Below are positions 22,685 to 31,482 of a stretch of DNA of 34,591 nucleotides, piece by piece. Source of the DNA: Mesorhizobium sp. LNHC252B00. Its GTDB lineage: Bacteria > Pseudomonadota > Alphaproteobacteria > Rhizobiales > Rhizobiaceae. Made by a program: the position numbers and the translations under genes. The stretch is from NCBI RefSeq assembly GCF_000502955.1, contig NZ_AYWO01000036.1, forward strand, positions 19,284 through 53,874, written 5' to 3'. Each line of letters opens with the position of its first letter. Within the stretch, counting starts at the first letter, position 1. The notes under the pieces are model-generated. The model was not told where the DNA came from, did not search any database, and saw only the letters and a list, made by a program, of their open reading frames with translations.

Positions 22685-25663
22685 ATGACCGATACAGCGA
22701 TGACCGACACCAAAGAAACGATCGATTATTCCAAGACGCTTTATCTGCCGCAAACGGATTTCCCGATGCGCGCCGGCTTGCCGGAGAAGGAGCCGCTGCT
22801 GGTCAAGCGCTGGCAGGATATGGACCTCTACCGCAAGCTGCGCGAAAGTGCTGCCGGCCGCACGAAATACGTGCTGCATGACGGCCCGCCCTACGCCAAC
22901 GGCAACATCCATATCGGCCACGCGCTGAACAAGATCCTCAAGGACGTCATCACCCGCTCGTTCCAGATGCGCGGCTATGACTCGAACTATGTGCCCGGCT
23001 GGGATTGCCACGGTCTGCCGATCGAATGGAAGATCGAGGAGCAGTATCGCGCCAAGGGCAAGAACAAGGACGAGGTGCCGGTCAACGAATTCCGCAAGGA
23101 ATGCCGTGAATTCGCCGCGCATTGGATTTCGGTGCAGGGCGGTGAGTTCCAGCGGCTCGGCGTCATCGGCGACTTCAAGAATCCCTATACGACGATGGCA
23201 TTCCACGCCGAGGCGCGCATCGCCGGCGAGCTGTTGAAATTCGCCATGTCGGGCCAGCTCTATCGCGGCTCGAAGCCCGTGATGTGGAGCGTGGTCGAGC
23301 GCACGGCGCTTGCCGAAGCCGAGGTCGAGTATCAAGACTATGAGTCCGACACGATCTGGGTGAAGTTTCCGGTCGCCAGCCTCGTCCGCCCAATCGAAGG
23401 GGGCGAGACCAAACTGACGGAAGGAGCGCTCGATCTGCTGCAGGCCCATGTCGTCATCTGGACGACGACGCCGTGGACGATCCCGGGCAACCGGGCAGTC
23501 AACTATTCGCCGCGCATCAGCTACGGCCTCTACGAGGTAACGGCGGCCGAGAACGCGTTCGGCCCGCAGCCGGGTGAAAAGCTGATTTTTGCCGATGCAT
23601 TGGCCGAAGACTCCTCGGCCAAGGCCAAGGTCACCCTGGATCGATTTCGCAGCGTTTCGGCGCAAGAGCTTGGAAGCCTTACGCTTTCGCATCCGTTCAA
23701 GGGGCTTGGCGGCGGCTACGAATTTGCCGTGCCGATGCTCGTCGGCGACCATGTCACCGACGACGCCGGCACCGGCTTCGTCCACACAGCTCCCGGTCAC
23801 GGCCGCGAGGACTTTGACGCCTGGATGGATGCGGCGGTGGATCTGCGCGCACGCGGCATCGACAGCGCCATCCCGTTCACCGTCGACGACGGCGGCTTCT
23901 TCACCAAGGACGCGCCGGGTTTCGGACCGGACCGCGAGGGTGGACCGGCGCGCGTCATCGACGACAACGGCAAGAAGGGCAATGCCAACCAGGCCGTCAT
24001 CGACGAGCTGATCAAGCGCAATGCGCTGTTCGCGCGCGGCCGAATGAAACACTCCTACCCGCATTCCTGGCGGTCGAAGAAGCCGATCATCTTCCGCAAC
24101 ACGCCGCAATGGTTCGTCTATATGGACAAGGATCTCGGCGACGGCTCGACGCTGCGCAGCCGCGCGCTGAAAGCGATCGACGACACCCGTTTCGTGCCCG
24201 CCGCCGGCCAGAACCGCATCCGCGCAATGATCGAGGAGCGCCCCGACTGGGTGCTGTCGCGCCAGCGCGCCTGGGGCGTGCCGATCGCCGTCTTCGCAGA
24301 TGCCGACGGCAATGTGCTGAAGGACGAGGCGGTCAACCAGCGCATCATGGACGCATTCGAGAAGGAGGGTGCCGACGCCTGGTTCGCCGCCGGCGCCAGG
24401 GAACGCTTCCTCGGCAATCACGATGCTTCCAGGTGGATGCAGGTGATGGACATCCTGGACGTCTGGTTCGATTCGGGCTCGACCCACGCGTTCACGCTGG
24501 AGGATCGTCCGGATCTGAAATGGCCGGCCGACGTCTATCTCGAAGGCTCCGACCAGCATCGCGGCTGGTTCCACTCCTCGCTGCTGGAAAGCTGCGGCAC
24601 CAGGGGCAGGGCGCCTTACGACACCGTCGTCACCCATGGCTTCACCATGGACGAGGACGGCCGCAAGATGTCCAAGTCGCTTGGCAACACCGTGGTGCCG
24701 CAGGACGTCATCAAGCAGTCGGGCGCCGACATCCTGCGCTTGTGGGTGGTGACGACGGACTATTGGGAGGATCAGCGCCTCGGCAAGAATGTGCTGCAGA
24801 CCAACATCGACGCCTACCGCAAGCTGCGCAACACCATCCGCTGGATGCTGGGCACGCTTGCCCATGACGATGGCGCGGAGGTGCCGCTGGAGAAAATGCC
24901 GGAGCTGGAGCGGCTGATGCTGCACCGGCTCTCCGAGCTGGATGAGATCGTGCGCGCGGGCTATGACGCCTTCGAATTCAAGCGCATCACCCGCGCACTG
25001 CTCGATTTCATGGTGGTCGAACTGTCGGCCTTCTACTTCGACATCCGCAAGGACGCGCTCTACTGCGACGCGCCGTCGAGCGTGAAGCGTAAGGCTTCGG
25101 TGCAAGTGGTGCGCCATCTCTTCGACTGTCTGGCGAAATGGCTGGCTCCGATGCTGCCCTTCACCATGGAAGAGGCCTGGCTTGACCGTCATCCTGACGC
25201 CGTCTCGCTGCATCTCGACCAGTTCCCGCAAATCCCGGCGGACTGGAAGAACGAGGCGCTGGCCGAAAAGTGGCGCAAGGTGCGGCAGGTGCGACGCGTC
25301 GTCACCGGCGCGCTGGAGATCGCGCGCGCCCAGAAGGTGATTGGGTCGTCGCTGGAGGCGGTGCCGGTCGTCACCATCAACGATGCGGCACTCGAAGCGG
25401 CGATATCGGATGTCGACATGGCCGAGATGGCGATCACCAGCGATCTGGTAATCGCTCATGGCCAAGCGCCTGCGGGAGCCTTCACGCTTGACGACGTCAG
25501 GGGTGTCGCCGTGGTGGTCGAAAAGGCCGAGGATCGCGGCCTGGTGAAATGCGCACGCTCCTGGCGCTACACCGCGGATGTCGGTCAGGATCCGGAATTC
25601 CCCGACGTTTCGGCGCGCGATGCGGCGGTGCTGCACGAATTGAAGGCGCTTGGCCGGCTTTAA
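22685..25663 (+). CDS. ileS: Isoleucyl-tRNA synthetase
   Basis: This 992-residue class I synthetase attaches isoleucine to its tRNA. GPPYANGNIHIGHALNK holds the HIGH motif (76-79), WTTTPWTIPGNRA and GTGFVHTAPGHGREDF mark the editing domain, and KMSKS is at 661-665. The C-terminal zinc finger of E. coli IleS is degenerate: the first pair reads CARS and the second pair position reads SARD. The start MTDTAMTDTK at 22685 was chosen because the extension to 22619 runs into the palindromic repeat; ATG 22700 is an alternative. It appears monocistronic or the head of a unit with the lipoprotein 211 bases downstream. Confidence 0.96.
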   Translation: MTDTAMTDTKETIDYSKTLYLPQTDFPMRAGLPEKEPLLVKRWQDMDLYRKLRESAAGRTKYVLHDGPPYANGNIHIGHALNKILKDVITRSFQMRGYDSNYVPGWDCHGLPIEWKIEEQYRAKGKNKDEVPVNEFRKECREFAAHWISVQGGEFQRLGVIGDFKNPYTTMAFHAEARIAGELLKFAMSGQLYRGSKPVMWSVVERTALAEAEVEYQDYESDTIWVKFPVASLVRPIEGGETKLTEGALDLLQAHVVIWTTTPWTIPGNRAVNYSPRISYGLYEVTAAENAFGPQPGEKLIFADALAEDSSAKAKVTLDRFRSVSAQELGSLTLSHPFKGLGGGYEFAVPMLVGDHVTDDAGTGFVHTAPGHGREDFDAWMDAAVDLRARGIDSAIPFTVDDGGFFTKDAPGFGPDREGGPARVIDDNGKKGNANQAVIDELIKRNALFARGRMKHSYPHSWRSKKPIIFRNTPQWFVYMDKDLGDGSTLRSRALKAIDDTRFVPAAGQNRIRAMIEERPDWVLSRQRAWGVPIAVFADADGNVLKDEAVNQRIMDAFEKEGADAWFAAGARERFLGNHDASRWMQVMDILDVWFDSGSTHAFTLEDRPDLKWPADVYLEGSDQHRGWFHSSLLESCGTRGRAPYDTVVTHGFTMDEDGRKMSKSLGNTVVPQDVIKQSGADILRLWVVTTDYWEDQRLGKNVLQTNIDAYRKLRNTIRWMLGTLAHDDGAEVPLEKMPELERLMLHRLSELDEIVRAGYDAFEFKRITRALLDFMVVELSAFYFDIRKDALYCDAPSSVKRKASVQVVRHLFDCLAKWLAPMLPFTMEEAWLDRHPDAVSLHLDQFPQIPADWKNEALAEKWRKVRQVRRVVTGALEIARAQKVIGSSLEAVPVVTINDAALEAAISDVDMAEMAITSDLVIAHGQAPAGAFTLDDVRGVAVVVEKAEDRGLVKCARSWRYTADVGQDPEFPDVSARDAAVLHELKALGRL

Positions 25664-25704
25664 CAGGCCGGCCAGCCAGGTTGATGTGTGCACAAATGCC
25701 ACGC

Positions 25705-25725
25705 CGGGCGGGCGAAAACCGCCCG
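25705..25725 (+). terminator. Hairpin downstream of ileS
   Basis: CGGGCGG (25705-25711) and CCGCCCG (25719-25725) form a perfect 7-pair G/C stem with loop GCGAAAA, 41 bases after the ileS stop. There is no run of T after it, so it may act as an mRNA 3' stabiliser or a Rho-assisted terminator rather than a classical one. Confidence 0.4.
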
Positions 25726-25766
25726 CGCGTTGCCCTTAACGACTGGTTGAGGTAAACACGCGAAAC

Positions 25767-25790
25767 TCCGGAAGACAAATTGTCGCCGGA
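25767..25790 (+). terminator. Second hairpin between ileS and the lipoprotein gene
   Basis: TCCGG (25767-25771) pairs with CCGGA (25786-25790), and GACAA (25774-25778) with TTGTC (25780-25784) inside it; TTTC follows. It could be a weak terminator or a leader structure of the lipoprotein gene, whose start is 84 bases further on. Confidence 0.3.
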
Positions 25791-25874
25791 TTTCAGTCGC
25801 AAGTGCTTGGACGATGGGGACCGGTCATAACGCCGGTGGCAATCGAGAGGCTGTCTAGAGTGGGACTTTTTGGC

Positions 25875-26555
25875 ATGACCGAGAGATATAAAGCGCGCCT
25901 GGCGCTGCTGGCGCCGCTTGTCGCATCGGGCCTGGCTTTGTCCGGCTGCATGGGCTCTCCGACCTATGGCACCGACAAGACCGCCGGCGAACAGCTGGCT
26001 GGCGATCTGACCGGCGCCTTTTCGATCGCGCCGAAGCACAAGGAACAGATCGATTACAAGCCGCGTCCGACGCTGGTGAAACCGGTGCCAGGCCAGAAGG
26101 AAGCGCTGCCGGCGCCGCAGGACAACATCGAGACGGCGAGCGCCGAATGGCCCGAATCGCCCGAGCAGCGCCGCGCCCGCTTGCGCGCCGACGCCACCGC
26201 CCACCAGAACGACCCGGCTTACCAGTCGGAGATCGTCGACGATGTGCAGACCGACCCGGCCTCGGTGAAGAAGGCAATGGCGGATTCAGGCTCGAGCCAC
26301 CCGCCGGCGTGGAGCCCAGCCGATTCAGACAAGGGTCGCGCCGCCGAGATCCAGCGCCGGCTTGCCGACAGCAAGCAGGGCGACCCGAACACCCGCAAAT
26401 ATCTGAGCGAACCGCCGGTGCAGTATCGTGTCGCAGCCGGCACGGCGCCGCAGAACGAGCTTGGCGAGGACGAGTACAAGAAGGAACGCCGCCTGAAGAA
26501 AGAGGCGGAGGGCAAGAAGGGCAGTGGCTGGTTCGACTGGCTGCCGTCGCTCTAA
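25875..26555 (+). CDS. Putative lipoprotein of unknown function
   Basis: The 226-residue protein has a lipoprotein signal: MTERYKARLALLAPLVASGLALSGC, with LSGC as lipobox. The mature part begins MGSPTYGTDKTAGEQLAGDL and is hydrophilic, Pro/Ala/Lys/Asp-rich and probably largely disordered, with KYLSEPPVQYRVAAGTAPQNELGEDEYKKERRLKK and a closing GWFDWLPSL. I recall proteins like this next to ileS in rhizobia but cannot name a tested function. The start was chosen at the ATG giving a proper signal peptide; an in-frame GTG lies five codons earlier. It converges with tadA. Confidence 0.75.
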   Translation: MTERYKARLALLAPLVASGLALSGCMGSPTYGTDKTAGEQLAGDLTGAFSIAPKHKEQIDYKPRPTLVKPVPGQKEALPAPQDNIETASAEWPESPEQRRARLRADATAHQNDPAYQSEIVDDVQTDPASVKKAMADSGSSHPPAWSPADSDKGRAAEIQRRLADSKQGDPNTRKYLSEPPVQYRVAAGTAPQNELGEDEYKKERRLKKEAEGKKGSGWFDWLPSL

Positions 26556-26602
26556 AAACGGACGGTCTGCGTTGCCTGCCGCTGACGGGCCTTGCGCCCG
26601 GT

Positions 26603-27052
26603 TCAGCCGCGCCGTTCCTCGAAAAATCCTTTGAGCAATAGGGCCGCTTCGGTCTCGCCGATGCCTGGATAGATGTCGGGCGTGTGGTGGCAGGTTGGCG
26701 AGGCGAAGAAGCGCACGCCATTGACCACCGCGCCGCCTTTGTCATCGGCGGCGCCGAAATAAAGCCGGCGCAGCCGGGCAAAGGAAATAGCGCCGGCGCA
26801 CATGGCGCACGGCTCCAGCGTTACATAGAGATCATGGCCGGTCAGCCGCTCGGCTGACAGCTTGCGGCAGGCTTCGCGGATGACCAGCATCTCGGCATGC
26901 GCCGTGGGGTCGGCAAGCTCGCGGGTGCGGTTGCCGGCACTGGCAATGACCGTGCCGCCGTTGGCGATGACGGCGCCGACCGGCACTTCGCCGCGCAAGG
27001 CTGCCGCTTCCGCCTCTTTCAGCGCCATCGCCATGAAATCCGGTCGCTTCAC
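26603..27052 (-). CDS. tadA: tRNA-specific adenosine deaminase
   Basis: The 149-residue zinc deaminase converts adenosine-34 of tRNA-Arg(ACG) to inosine. The active site is visible: HAE (52-54) and PCAMC (81-85), with ARLRRLYFGAADDKGGAV after it. The start was set at a GTG (MKRPDFMAMALKEAE), which gives the usual family length of about 150 residues; the frame stays open further upstream but that part (GFPARQTKTKSLGW) is not family-like. An ATG at 27034 is a shorter alternative. It is divergent from the RluB-like gene. Confidence 0.93.
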   Translation of the reverse strand: MKRPDFMAMALKEAEAAALRGEVPVGAVIANGGTVIASAGNRTRELADPTAHAEMLVIREACRKLSAERLTGHDLYVTLEPCAMCAGAISFARLRRLYFGAADDKGGAVVNGVRFFASPTCHHTPDIYPGIGETEAALLLKGFFEERRG

Positions 27053-27165
27053 TCGGTGTCCAATCCGATTATCTCCTCGCCACCCCAGGCTTTTGGTTTT
27101 CGTTTGTCTTGCCGGAAAACCGGTCTCCACTTTTCCCTGACAAACTCTGATGATCCTGTTATTGA

Positions 27166-27270
27166 GCGCATCAACCCGAAAATCGGACTCGATTTTCGGA
27201 AATGATCATGCGCCAAATCAAAGTGCTACAGCGTTCGTTGCGCGCCCGAGAGGATGCGCCACGCTGTAGC
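27166..27270. repeat. Double palindromic element before the rluB-like gene
   Basis: There are two adjacent palindromes. GCGCAT/ATGCGC and CCGAAAATC (27176-27184)/GATTTTCGG (27191-27199) form the first, spanning 27166-27213. GCTACAGCGT (27225-27234) and ACGCTGTAGC (27261-27270) form the second, a perfect 10-base stem with a 26-base loop. The element ends 22 bases before the ATG of the pseudouridine synthase, so it occupies its leader or promoter. Confidence 0.78.
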
Positions 27271-27292
27271 AGCGCAAACGGACAAAGGCCAC

Positions 27293-29407
27293 ATGGACGA
27301 CAACGACAAGAAATTCCGACCCAAAAAGGGTCCGGCCAGGAGCGGCTCGAAAGCGGCGGGACCCCGCGGCCGTGATGGCGCCGCCGGCAAGGGCGGCAAG
27401 CCGTCCTTTGGTGCCAAGAAACCTTACGCTCCCCGCGGCGATCGGCCGACGGCTGCCGAGGGCGAGCGGCCGAAGCGCGACTTCAAGGGCGGCGACAGGC
27501 CATTCAGCAAAGGACCGCGTCCCGAAGGCAAGCCTTTTGAGAAGCGTGAGGGACCACGCAAGCCCTACGCACCGCGTGGCGACCGTCCGATGGCGACTGA
27601 AGGCGAGCGCAAGCCGTATGAAAAGCGCGAAGGACCACGCAAGCCCTACGCACCGCGCGGCGGCCGGCCGATGGCGGCTGAAGGCGAACGGCCGAAGCGC
27701 GACTACAAGCCGCGCGAAGCCGGTGAGGGTGACGCTCCGCGCGGTGAGAGACCATTCCACAAAGGCCCGCGCCCCGAAGGCAAGCCCTATGAGAAGCGCG
27801 AAGGGCCACGCAAACCCTATGCGCCTCGTGGCGACCGCCCGGCTGCAGGGGCAGGCGGCGAAAAGCGCTTCGACCGTCCCAAGCGCGATTTTGGCGACCG
27901 TGCGCCGCGCGACGCCGCCGATCGACCGAAGCGCGATTTCGCTGATCGCCCCAAGCGCGATTTCAGCGATCGTCCCAAGCGCGACTTCAGCAATCGGCCG
28001 CAAACTGCATCCGGCGCCGGCTTCAGGCCGCGCCCGCATTCCGCGGAAGCGACGGAAGAGGCAGGCGAACGCATCGCCAAACGGCTGGCGCGCGCCGGCC
28101 TGGCCTCGCGCCGTGATGCCGAGGAGCTGATCGCCGCCGGTCGCGTCAAGGTCAATGGCCGCGCCCTGACGTCGCCGGCCTTCAATGTGATGCCTGATGA
28201 CATCATCCATCTCGACGGCATGGAAATCCCGCCGATCGAGCGCACCCGCCTGTTCCTGTTCCACAAGCCGGCAGGCGTGGTCACCACCAACCGCGATCCC
28301 GAGGGTCGCAAGACCGTCTTCGACGTGCTGCCGGCCGAACTGCCGCGGCTGATGACCATCGGCCGGCTCGACATCAACACCGAAGGGCTGCTGCTGCTTA
28401 CCAATGATGGCGGCCTTTCGCGCGTGCTCGAACTGCCGGCCACCGGCTGGCTGCGCCGCTACCGCGTGCGCGTCCACGGCAAGGTCGAGGAGAGCGCGCT
28501 TGCCGGCCTGCGCGAAGGCATTGCCGTCGACGGCGTCTTTTACGGCGCCATCGAAGCGACGCTCGACCGTGAGCAGGGTACCAATGCCTGGCTGACGATC
28601 GGCCTGCGCGAGGGCAAGAACCGCGAGGTCAGGAACATCCTCGGCTCGCTCGGCCTTGATGTGACGCGGCTGATCCGCATCTCCTACGGTCCGTTCCAGC
28701 TCGATGACCTCGCCGAGGGCCATGTGCTGGAGATCAAGGGCAGGGTGCTGCGCGACCAGCTTGGCGAGCGCCTGGTCGAGGAATCCGGCGCCAATTTCGA
28801 CGCCGAGGTTACCAAGCCGTTTTCCAACAAGCCGGTGCGTCGCACCGAAATCCGCGAGCCGGAGCCGGAACGGCCAAAATTCACCCGTGACGGCGAGCGC
28901 CGTCCGATCGGCGAGGGCGGTTTGATCAAGAACCGCAAACGCCGCGAAGGCAGCCGCGACGAGGCATTGGGCAAACTGTCGACCAGTCCCGACAGAAGCT
29001 CCGGACCGGAAAAGAGTTTCGGCGAACGCGGCCCGCGGCCCGAGCGCAGCTTTGGCGACAAGCCCCGCGGCAATTTTGGCGACAAGCCGCGCGGCGGCTT
29101 TGGCGACAAACCGCGTGGTGCTTTTGGCGGCAAGCCCGGTGGCAAGAAATCCGAGCGCGAGCAGCGGCCGATCGAGCCGCCCGGCCAGCGCAAGGCCAAT
29201 GTCTGGATGGCGCCGGGCGCGCGGCCGATCGGCAAGGGCAGGGCTGAAGCCGACGCCGCCAAGGCCGCTGACGCCAAGGCGCGCAAGGCGTCGTTCAAGC
29301 CGTCCTACGGCAACCCGGCCGGCGCAAAACCATTCGGCAAGCCGAGAGGCGAGCCGGGCGGCGACGAGCGGCCGCGCGGCGGCCCGAAGGGTCCCAGAAC
29401 GAAATGA
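27293..29407 (+). CDS. RluB/RsuA-family pseudouridine synthase with long repetitive tails
   Basis: The 704-residue protein has a conserved core of only about 250 residues. An S4 RNA-binding domain (about 260-320, RIAKRLARAGLASRRDAEEL, GRVKVNG) is followed by the RsuA/RluB/E/F catalytic domain with IGRLDINTEGLLLLTNDG (catalytic Asp360) and GKNREVRNIL. It should isomerise a uridine in 23S rRNA, by family. The first 255 residues are tandem Arg/Lys/Pro/Gly repeats such as KREGPRKPYAPRGDRP and RPKRDF, and the last 200 contain GDKPRG repeats. Both tails are strongly basic and disordered, probably nonspecific RNA-binding arms. The start ATG 27293 lies after AAAGG; the longer frame from 27254 runs into the palindrome. 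rsmD follows 13 bases later. Confidence 0.88.
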   Translation: MDDNDKKFRPKKGPARSGSKAAGPRGRDGAAGKGGKPSFGAKKPYAPRGDRPTAAEGERPKRDFKGGDRPFSKGPRPEGKPFEKREGPRKPYAPRGDRPMATEGERKPYEKREGPRKPYAPRGGRPMAAEGERPKRDYKPREAGEGDAPRGERPFHKGPRPEGKPYEKREGPRKPYAPRGDRPAAGAGGEKRFDRPKRDFGDRAPRDAADRPKRDFADRPKRDFSDRPKRDFSNRPQTASGAGFRPRPHSAEATEEAGERIAKRLARAGLASRRDAEELIAAGRVKVNGRALTSPAFNVMPDDIIHLDGMEIPPIERTRLFLFHKPAGVVTTNRDPEGRKTVFDVLPAELPRLMTIGRLDINTEGLLLLTNDGGLSRVLELPATGWLRRYRVRVHGKVEESALAGLREGIAVDGVFYGAIEATLDREQGTNAWLTIGLREGKNREVRNILGSLGLDVTRLIRISYGPFQLDDLAEGHVLEIKGRVLRDQLGERLVEESGANFDAEVTKPFSNKPVRRTEIREPEPERPKFTRDGERRPIGEGGLIKNRKRREGSRDEALGKLSTSPDRSSGPEKSFGERGPRPERSFGDKPRGNFGDKPRGGFGDKPRGAFGGKPGGKKSEREQRPIEPPGQRKANVWMAPGARPIGKGRAEADAAKAADAKARKASFKPSYGNPAGAKPFGKPRGEPGGDERPRGGPKGPRTK
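27418..28002 (+). repeat. In-frame coding repeats of the RluB-like N-terminal tail
   Basis: A unit of about 60-75 bases encoding KPYEKREGPRKPYAPRGDRP recurs in nearly identical form at about 27533-27595, 27610-27675 and 27781-27845, with a partial copy at 27418. Then an 18-30-base unit encoding RPKRDF(A/S/G)D is repeated four times between about 27870 and 28000. All unit lengths keep the reading frame. Another short tandem repeat encoding GDKPRG lies at about 29053-29140. Confidence 0.85.
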
Positions 29408-29420
29408 GGCCCAAAGCGAG

Positions 29421-29975
29421 ATGAGAATCGTCGGCGGTGAGTTTCGCGGGCGTCCCTTGGCGACGCCTCGCTCAAGCGCCATCCGTCCGACGACCGATCG
29501 CACCCGCGAGGCCGTCTTCAATGTGCTGGCGCATCGCTTCGCGGAGAAACTGGACGGAGCGCGCGTGCTCGACCTGTTCGCCGGCACCGGTGCGCTCGGG
29601 CTGGAAGCACTGTCGCGAGGTGCGTCTTACGGCGTCTTCATCGAGGAATCGGCCGAAGGCCGCGGCCTGATCCGCGACAATGTCGAGGCCTTCGGCCTGA
29701 CCGGCCGTACCAAGATCTTCCGCCGTGATGCCACCGGCCTCGGCGAGGCCGGCACGCTTGCGCCCTTCGGCCTCGTCTTCGCCGACCCGCCCTACGGCAA
29801 GGGTCTTGGCGAGCGTGCCCTGCAGTCGGCCAAGGCCGGCGGCTGGCTCCGTCCCGGCGCGCTGTGCGTGGTCGAGGAGGCCGCAGTGGCGCCCTTCGAG
29901 CCAGGCCCCGGCTTTTCCGTGCTGGATGAGCGCAGTTATGGCGAGACCGTGATCCGCTTCATCGAGGCGGGCTGA
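29421..29975 (+). CDS. rsmD: 16S rRNA (guanine-966-N2)-methyltransferase
   Basis: The 184-residue enzyme starts MRIVGGEFRGRPLATP, the usual RsmD opening, and then has RPTTDRTREAVFNVL, the SAM motif VLDLFAGTGALGLEALSRGA (49-68) and the catalytic ADPPYGKG (DPPY at 122-125). It methylates G966 of 16S rRNA during 30S assembly, by family. It lies 13 bases downstream of the RluB-like gene; two rRNA modification enzymes share an operon, which is common in alphaproteobacteria. The ribosome site is weak (GCGAG), and coupling to the upstream gene may help. Confidence 0.93.
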   Translation: MRIVGGEFRGRPLATPRSSAIRPTTDRTREAVFNVLAHRFAEKLDGARVLDLFAGTGALGLEALSRGASYGVFIEESAEGRGLIRDNVEAFGLTGRTKIFRRDATGLGEAGTLAPFGLVFADPPYGKGLGERALQSAKAGGWLRPGALCVVEEAAVAPFEPGPGFSVLDERSYGETVIRFIEAG

Positions 29976-30089
29976 TAGCTTTTGACGCCCGGCCTCTTTG
30001 CCGCCGCCTTTGACGGCAAGATGGCCAACAATTCACTTTGCTTGTGGTCCATACCCTGCCTATCGTCTGCCAAGGAAATCGGAGCATTG

Positions 30090-31478
30090 ATGACATCTAG
30101 AGCTGAATGGCTGCGCGGGACTCTGCTGGCGACCTCGCTGGCTTTCGTCATGACCGGTCCGGCGCTGGCCGAGAGCCTCGTCTTGCCCGATACGATTCCA
30201 GCCACGTTCAAGGTCACGGATTTCCTGCTCGACAACGGCTTGGAGGTCGTCGTCATTCCCGACCACCGCGCGCCGATCGTCACCCATATGGTCTGGTACA
30301 AGATCGGCAGCGCCGACGAGCCGCCGGGCAAGTCCGGCATTGCCCATTTCTTCGAGCACCTGATGTTCAAGGCGACGACCCATCATGCGGCCGGCGAGTT
30401 CGACCGCGCCGTCTCAGACATCGGCGGCTCCAACAACGCCTTCACCTCTTACGACTACACGGCCTTCCATGAGACGGTTGTGCCGTCGGCGCTCGAGCTG
30501 ATGATGAGCTTCGAGGCCGACCGCATGCGCAACCTCATCCTTACCGACGATGTCATCAAGACCGAGCGCGACGTCATCCTCGAGGAGCGCCGCTCGCGCA
30601 TCGACAACAATCCCGAGGCGGTGCTGGACGAGGAGGTCGACGCCACGCTGTGGCAGAACCAGCCCTATCGCATTCCGGTCATCGGCTGGATGCAGGAAAT
30701 GCAGCAGCTGAACCGCACCGACGCCACCGCCTTCTATGACAAATACTACCGGCCCAACAACGCCGTGCTGATCGTGGCCGGCGATGTCGAACCTGACACG
30801 GTGCGGGCGCTTGCCGAAAAGACCTATGGCAAGGTCGCGCGCGGCCCCGATTTGCCGCCGCGCATCCGCCCGGTGGAACCGGAGCAGAACACCAGGCGCA
30901 CGGTAACGCTCGCCGATGCCCGCGTCAGCGTGCCGAGCTTTTCCACCCAATGGGTGGTGCCGTCCTATCATTCGGGCAAGCCGGGCGAGGCGGAAGCGCT
31001 CGATCTGCTGGCGGAAATCCTCGGCGGCGGCAACCGCAGCCGGCTCTACCAGGCACTCGTCGTGCAGCAAGGCATCGCCTCCAACGCCGGCGCCTATTTC
31101 CAGGGCACCATGCTCGACGACACCAATTTCACCATCTACGGCTCGCCGCGCGGCGATGCCAAGCTCGTCGATATCGAGGCGGCGGTCGATGCCGAAGTGG
31201 CTCGCATCGTCAGGGATGGCGTGACGCCCTCGGAACTGGCAAAGGCCAAGGACCGCTATATCAGGTCGATGGTCTTTGCCCGCGACAAGCAGGATTCCAT
31301 GGCCAACATCTACGGCTCGACGCTGGCCACCGGCGGCAATGTGCAGGACGTCCAGCAATGGCCGGATCGCATCGGCAAGGTCACCGCCCAAGACGTCAAG
31401 GCCGTCGCCGCGCGCTATCTGGTGCTTGCCCGGTCGACGACCGGTTATCTCTTGCCGCAGCAACAGGCGGGGAATTGA
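30090..31478 (+). CDS. M16-family zinc peptidase, catalytic partner
   Basis: The 462-residue exported protein has a signal peptide (TLLATSLAFVMTGPALA, cut before ESLV), then the inverted zinc motif HFFEH (86-90) and the third ligand region ILEERRSRIDNNPEA (Glu165/166). The second half carries the usual Y/R-containing region LAEILGGGNRSRLYQALV. M16B peptidases of this size work as clamshell dimers with a related subunit, here the next gene, 4 bases downstream. GGAG lies before ATG 30090. Likely a periplasmic oligopeptide-degrading or processing enzyme. Confidence 0.92.
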   Translation: MTSRAEWLRGTLLATSLAFVMTGPALAESLVLPDTIPATFKVTDFLLDNGLEVVVIPDHRAPIVTHMVWYKIGSADEPPGKSGIAHFFEHLMFKATTHHAAGEFDRAVSDIGGSNNAFTSYDYTAFHETVVPSALELMMSFEADRMRNLILTDDVIKTERDVILEERRSRIDNNPEAVLDEEVDATLWQNQPYRIPVIGWMQEMQQLNRTDATAFYDKYYRPNNAVLIVAGDVEPDTVRALAEKTYGKVARGPDLPPRIRPVEPEQNTRRTVTLADARVSVPSFSTQWVVPSYHSGKPGEAEALDLLAEILGGGNRSRLYQALVVQQGIASNAGAYFQGTMLDDTNFTIYGSPRGDAKLVDIEAAVDAEVARIVRDGVTPSELAKAKDRYIRSMVFARDKQDSMANIYGSTLATGGNVQDVQQWPDRIGKVTAQDVKAVAARYLVLARSTTGYLLPQQQAGN

Positions 31479-31482
31479 TTTG

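Noticed and set aside
22637..25702. A 1021-residue open frame on the minus strand opposite ileS
   Set aside because: It is the antisense shadow of a strongly biased G/C-rich gene; its composition (Arg, His, Gln, Asp rich, no domain) is typical of such shadows, and the plus strand carries an unmistakable IleS.
27418..28002. Regular repeats that could suggest a CRISPR or satellite array
   Set aside because: Units are in frame, uneven in length, without unique spacers, and encode a basic tail of a pseudouridine synthase.
27218..29587. A 789-residue open frame on the minus strand opposite the rluB-like gene
   Set aside because: Its apparent repeats mirror the coding repeats of the plus-strand gene, which has intact S4 and pseudouridine synthase motifs.
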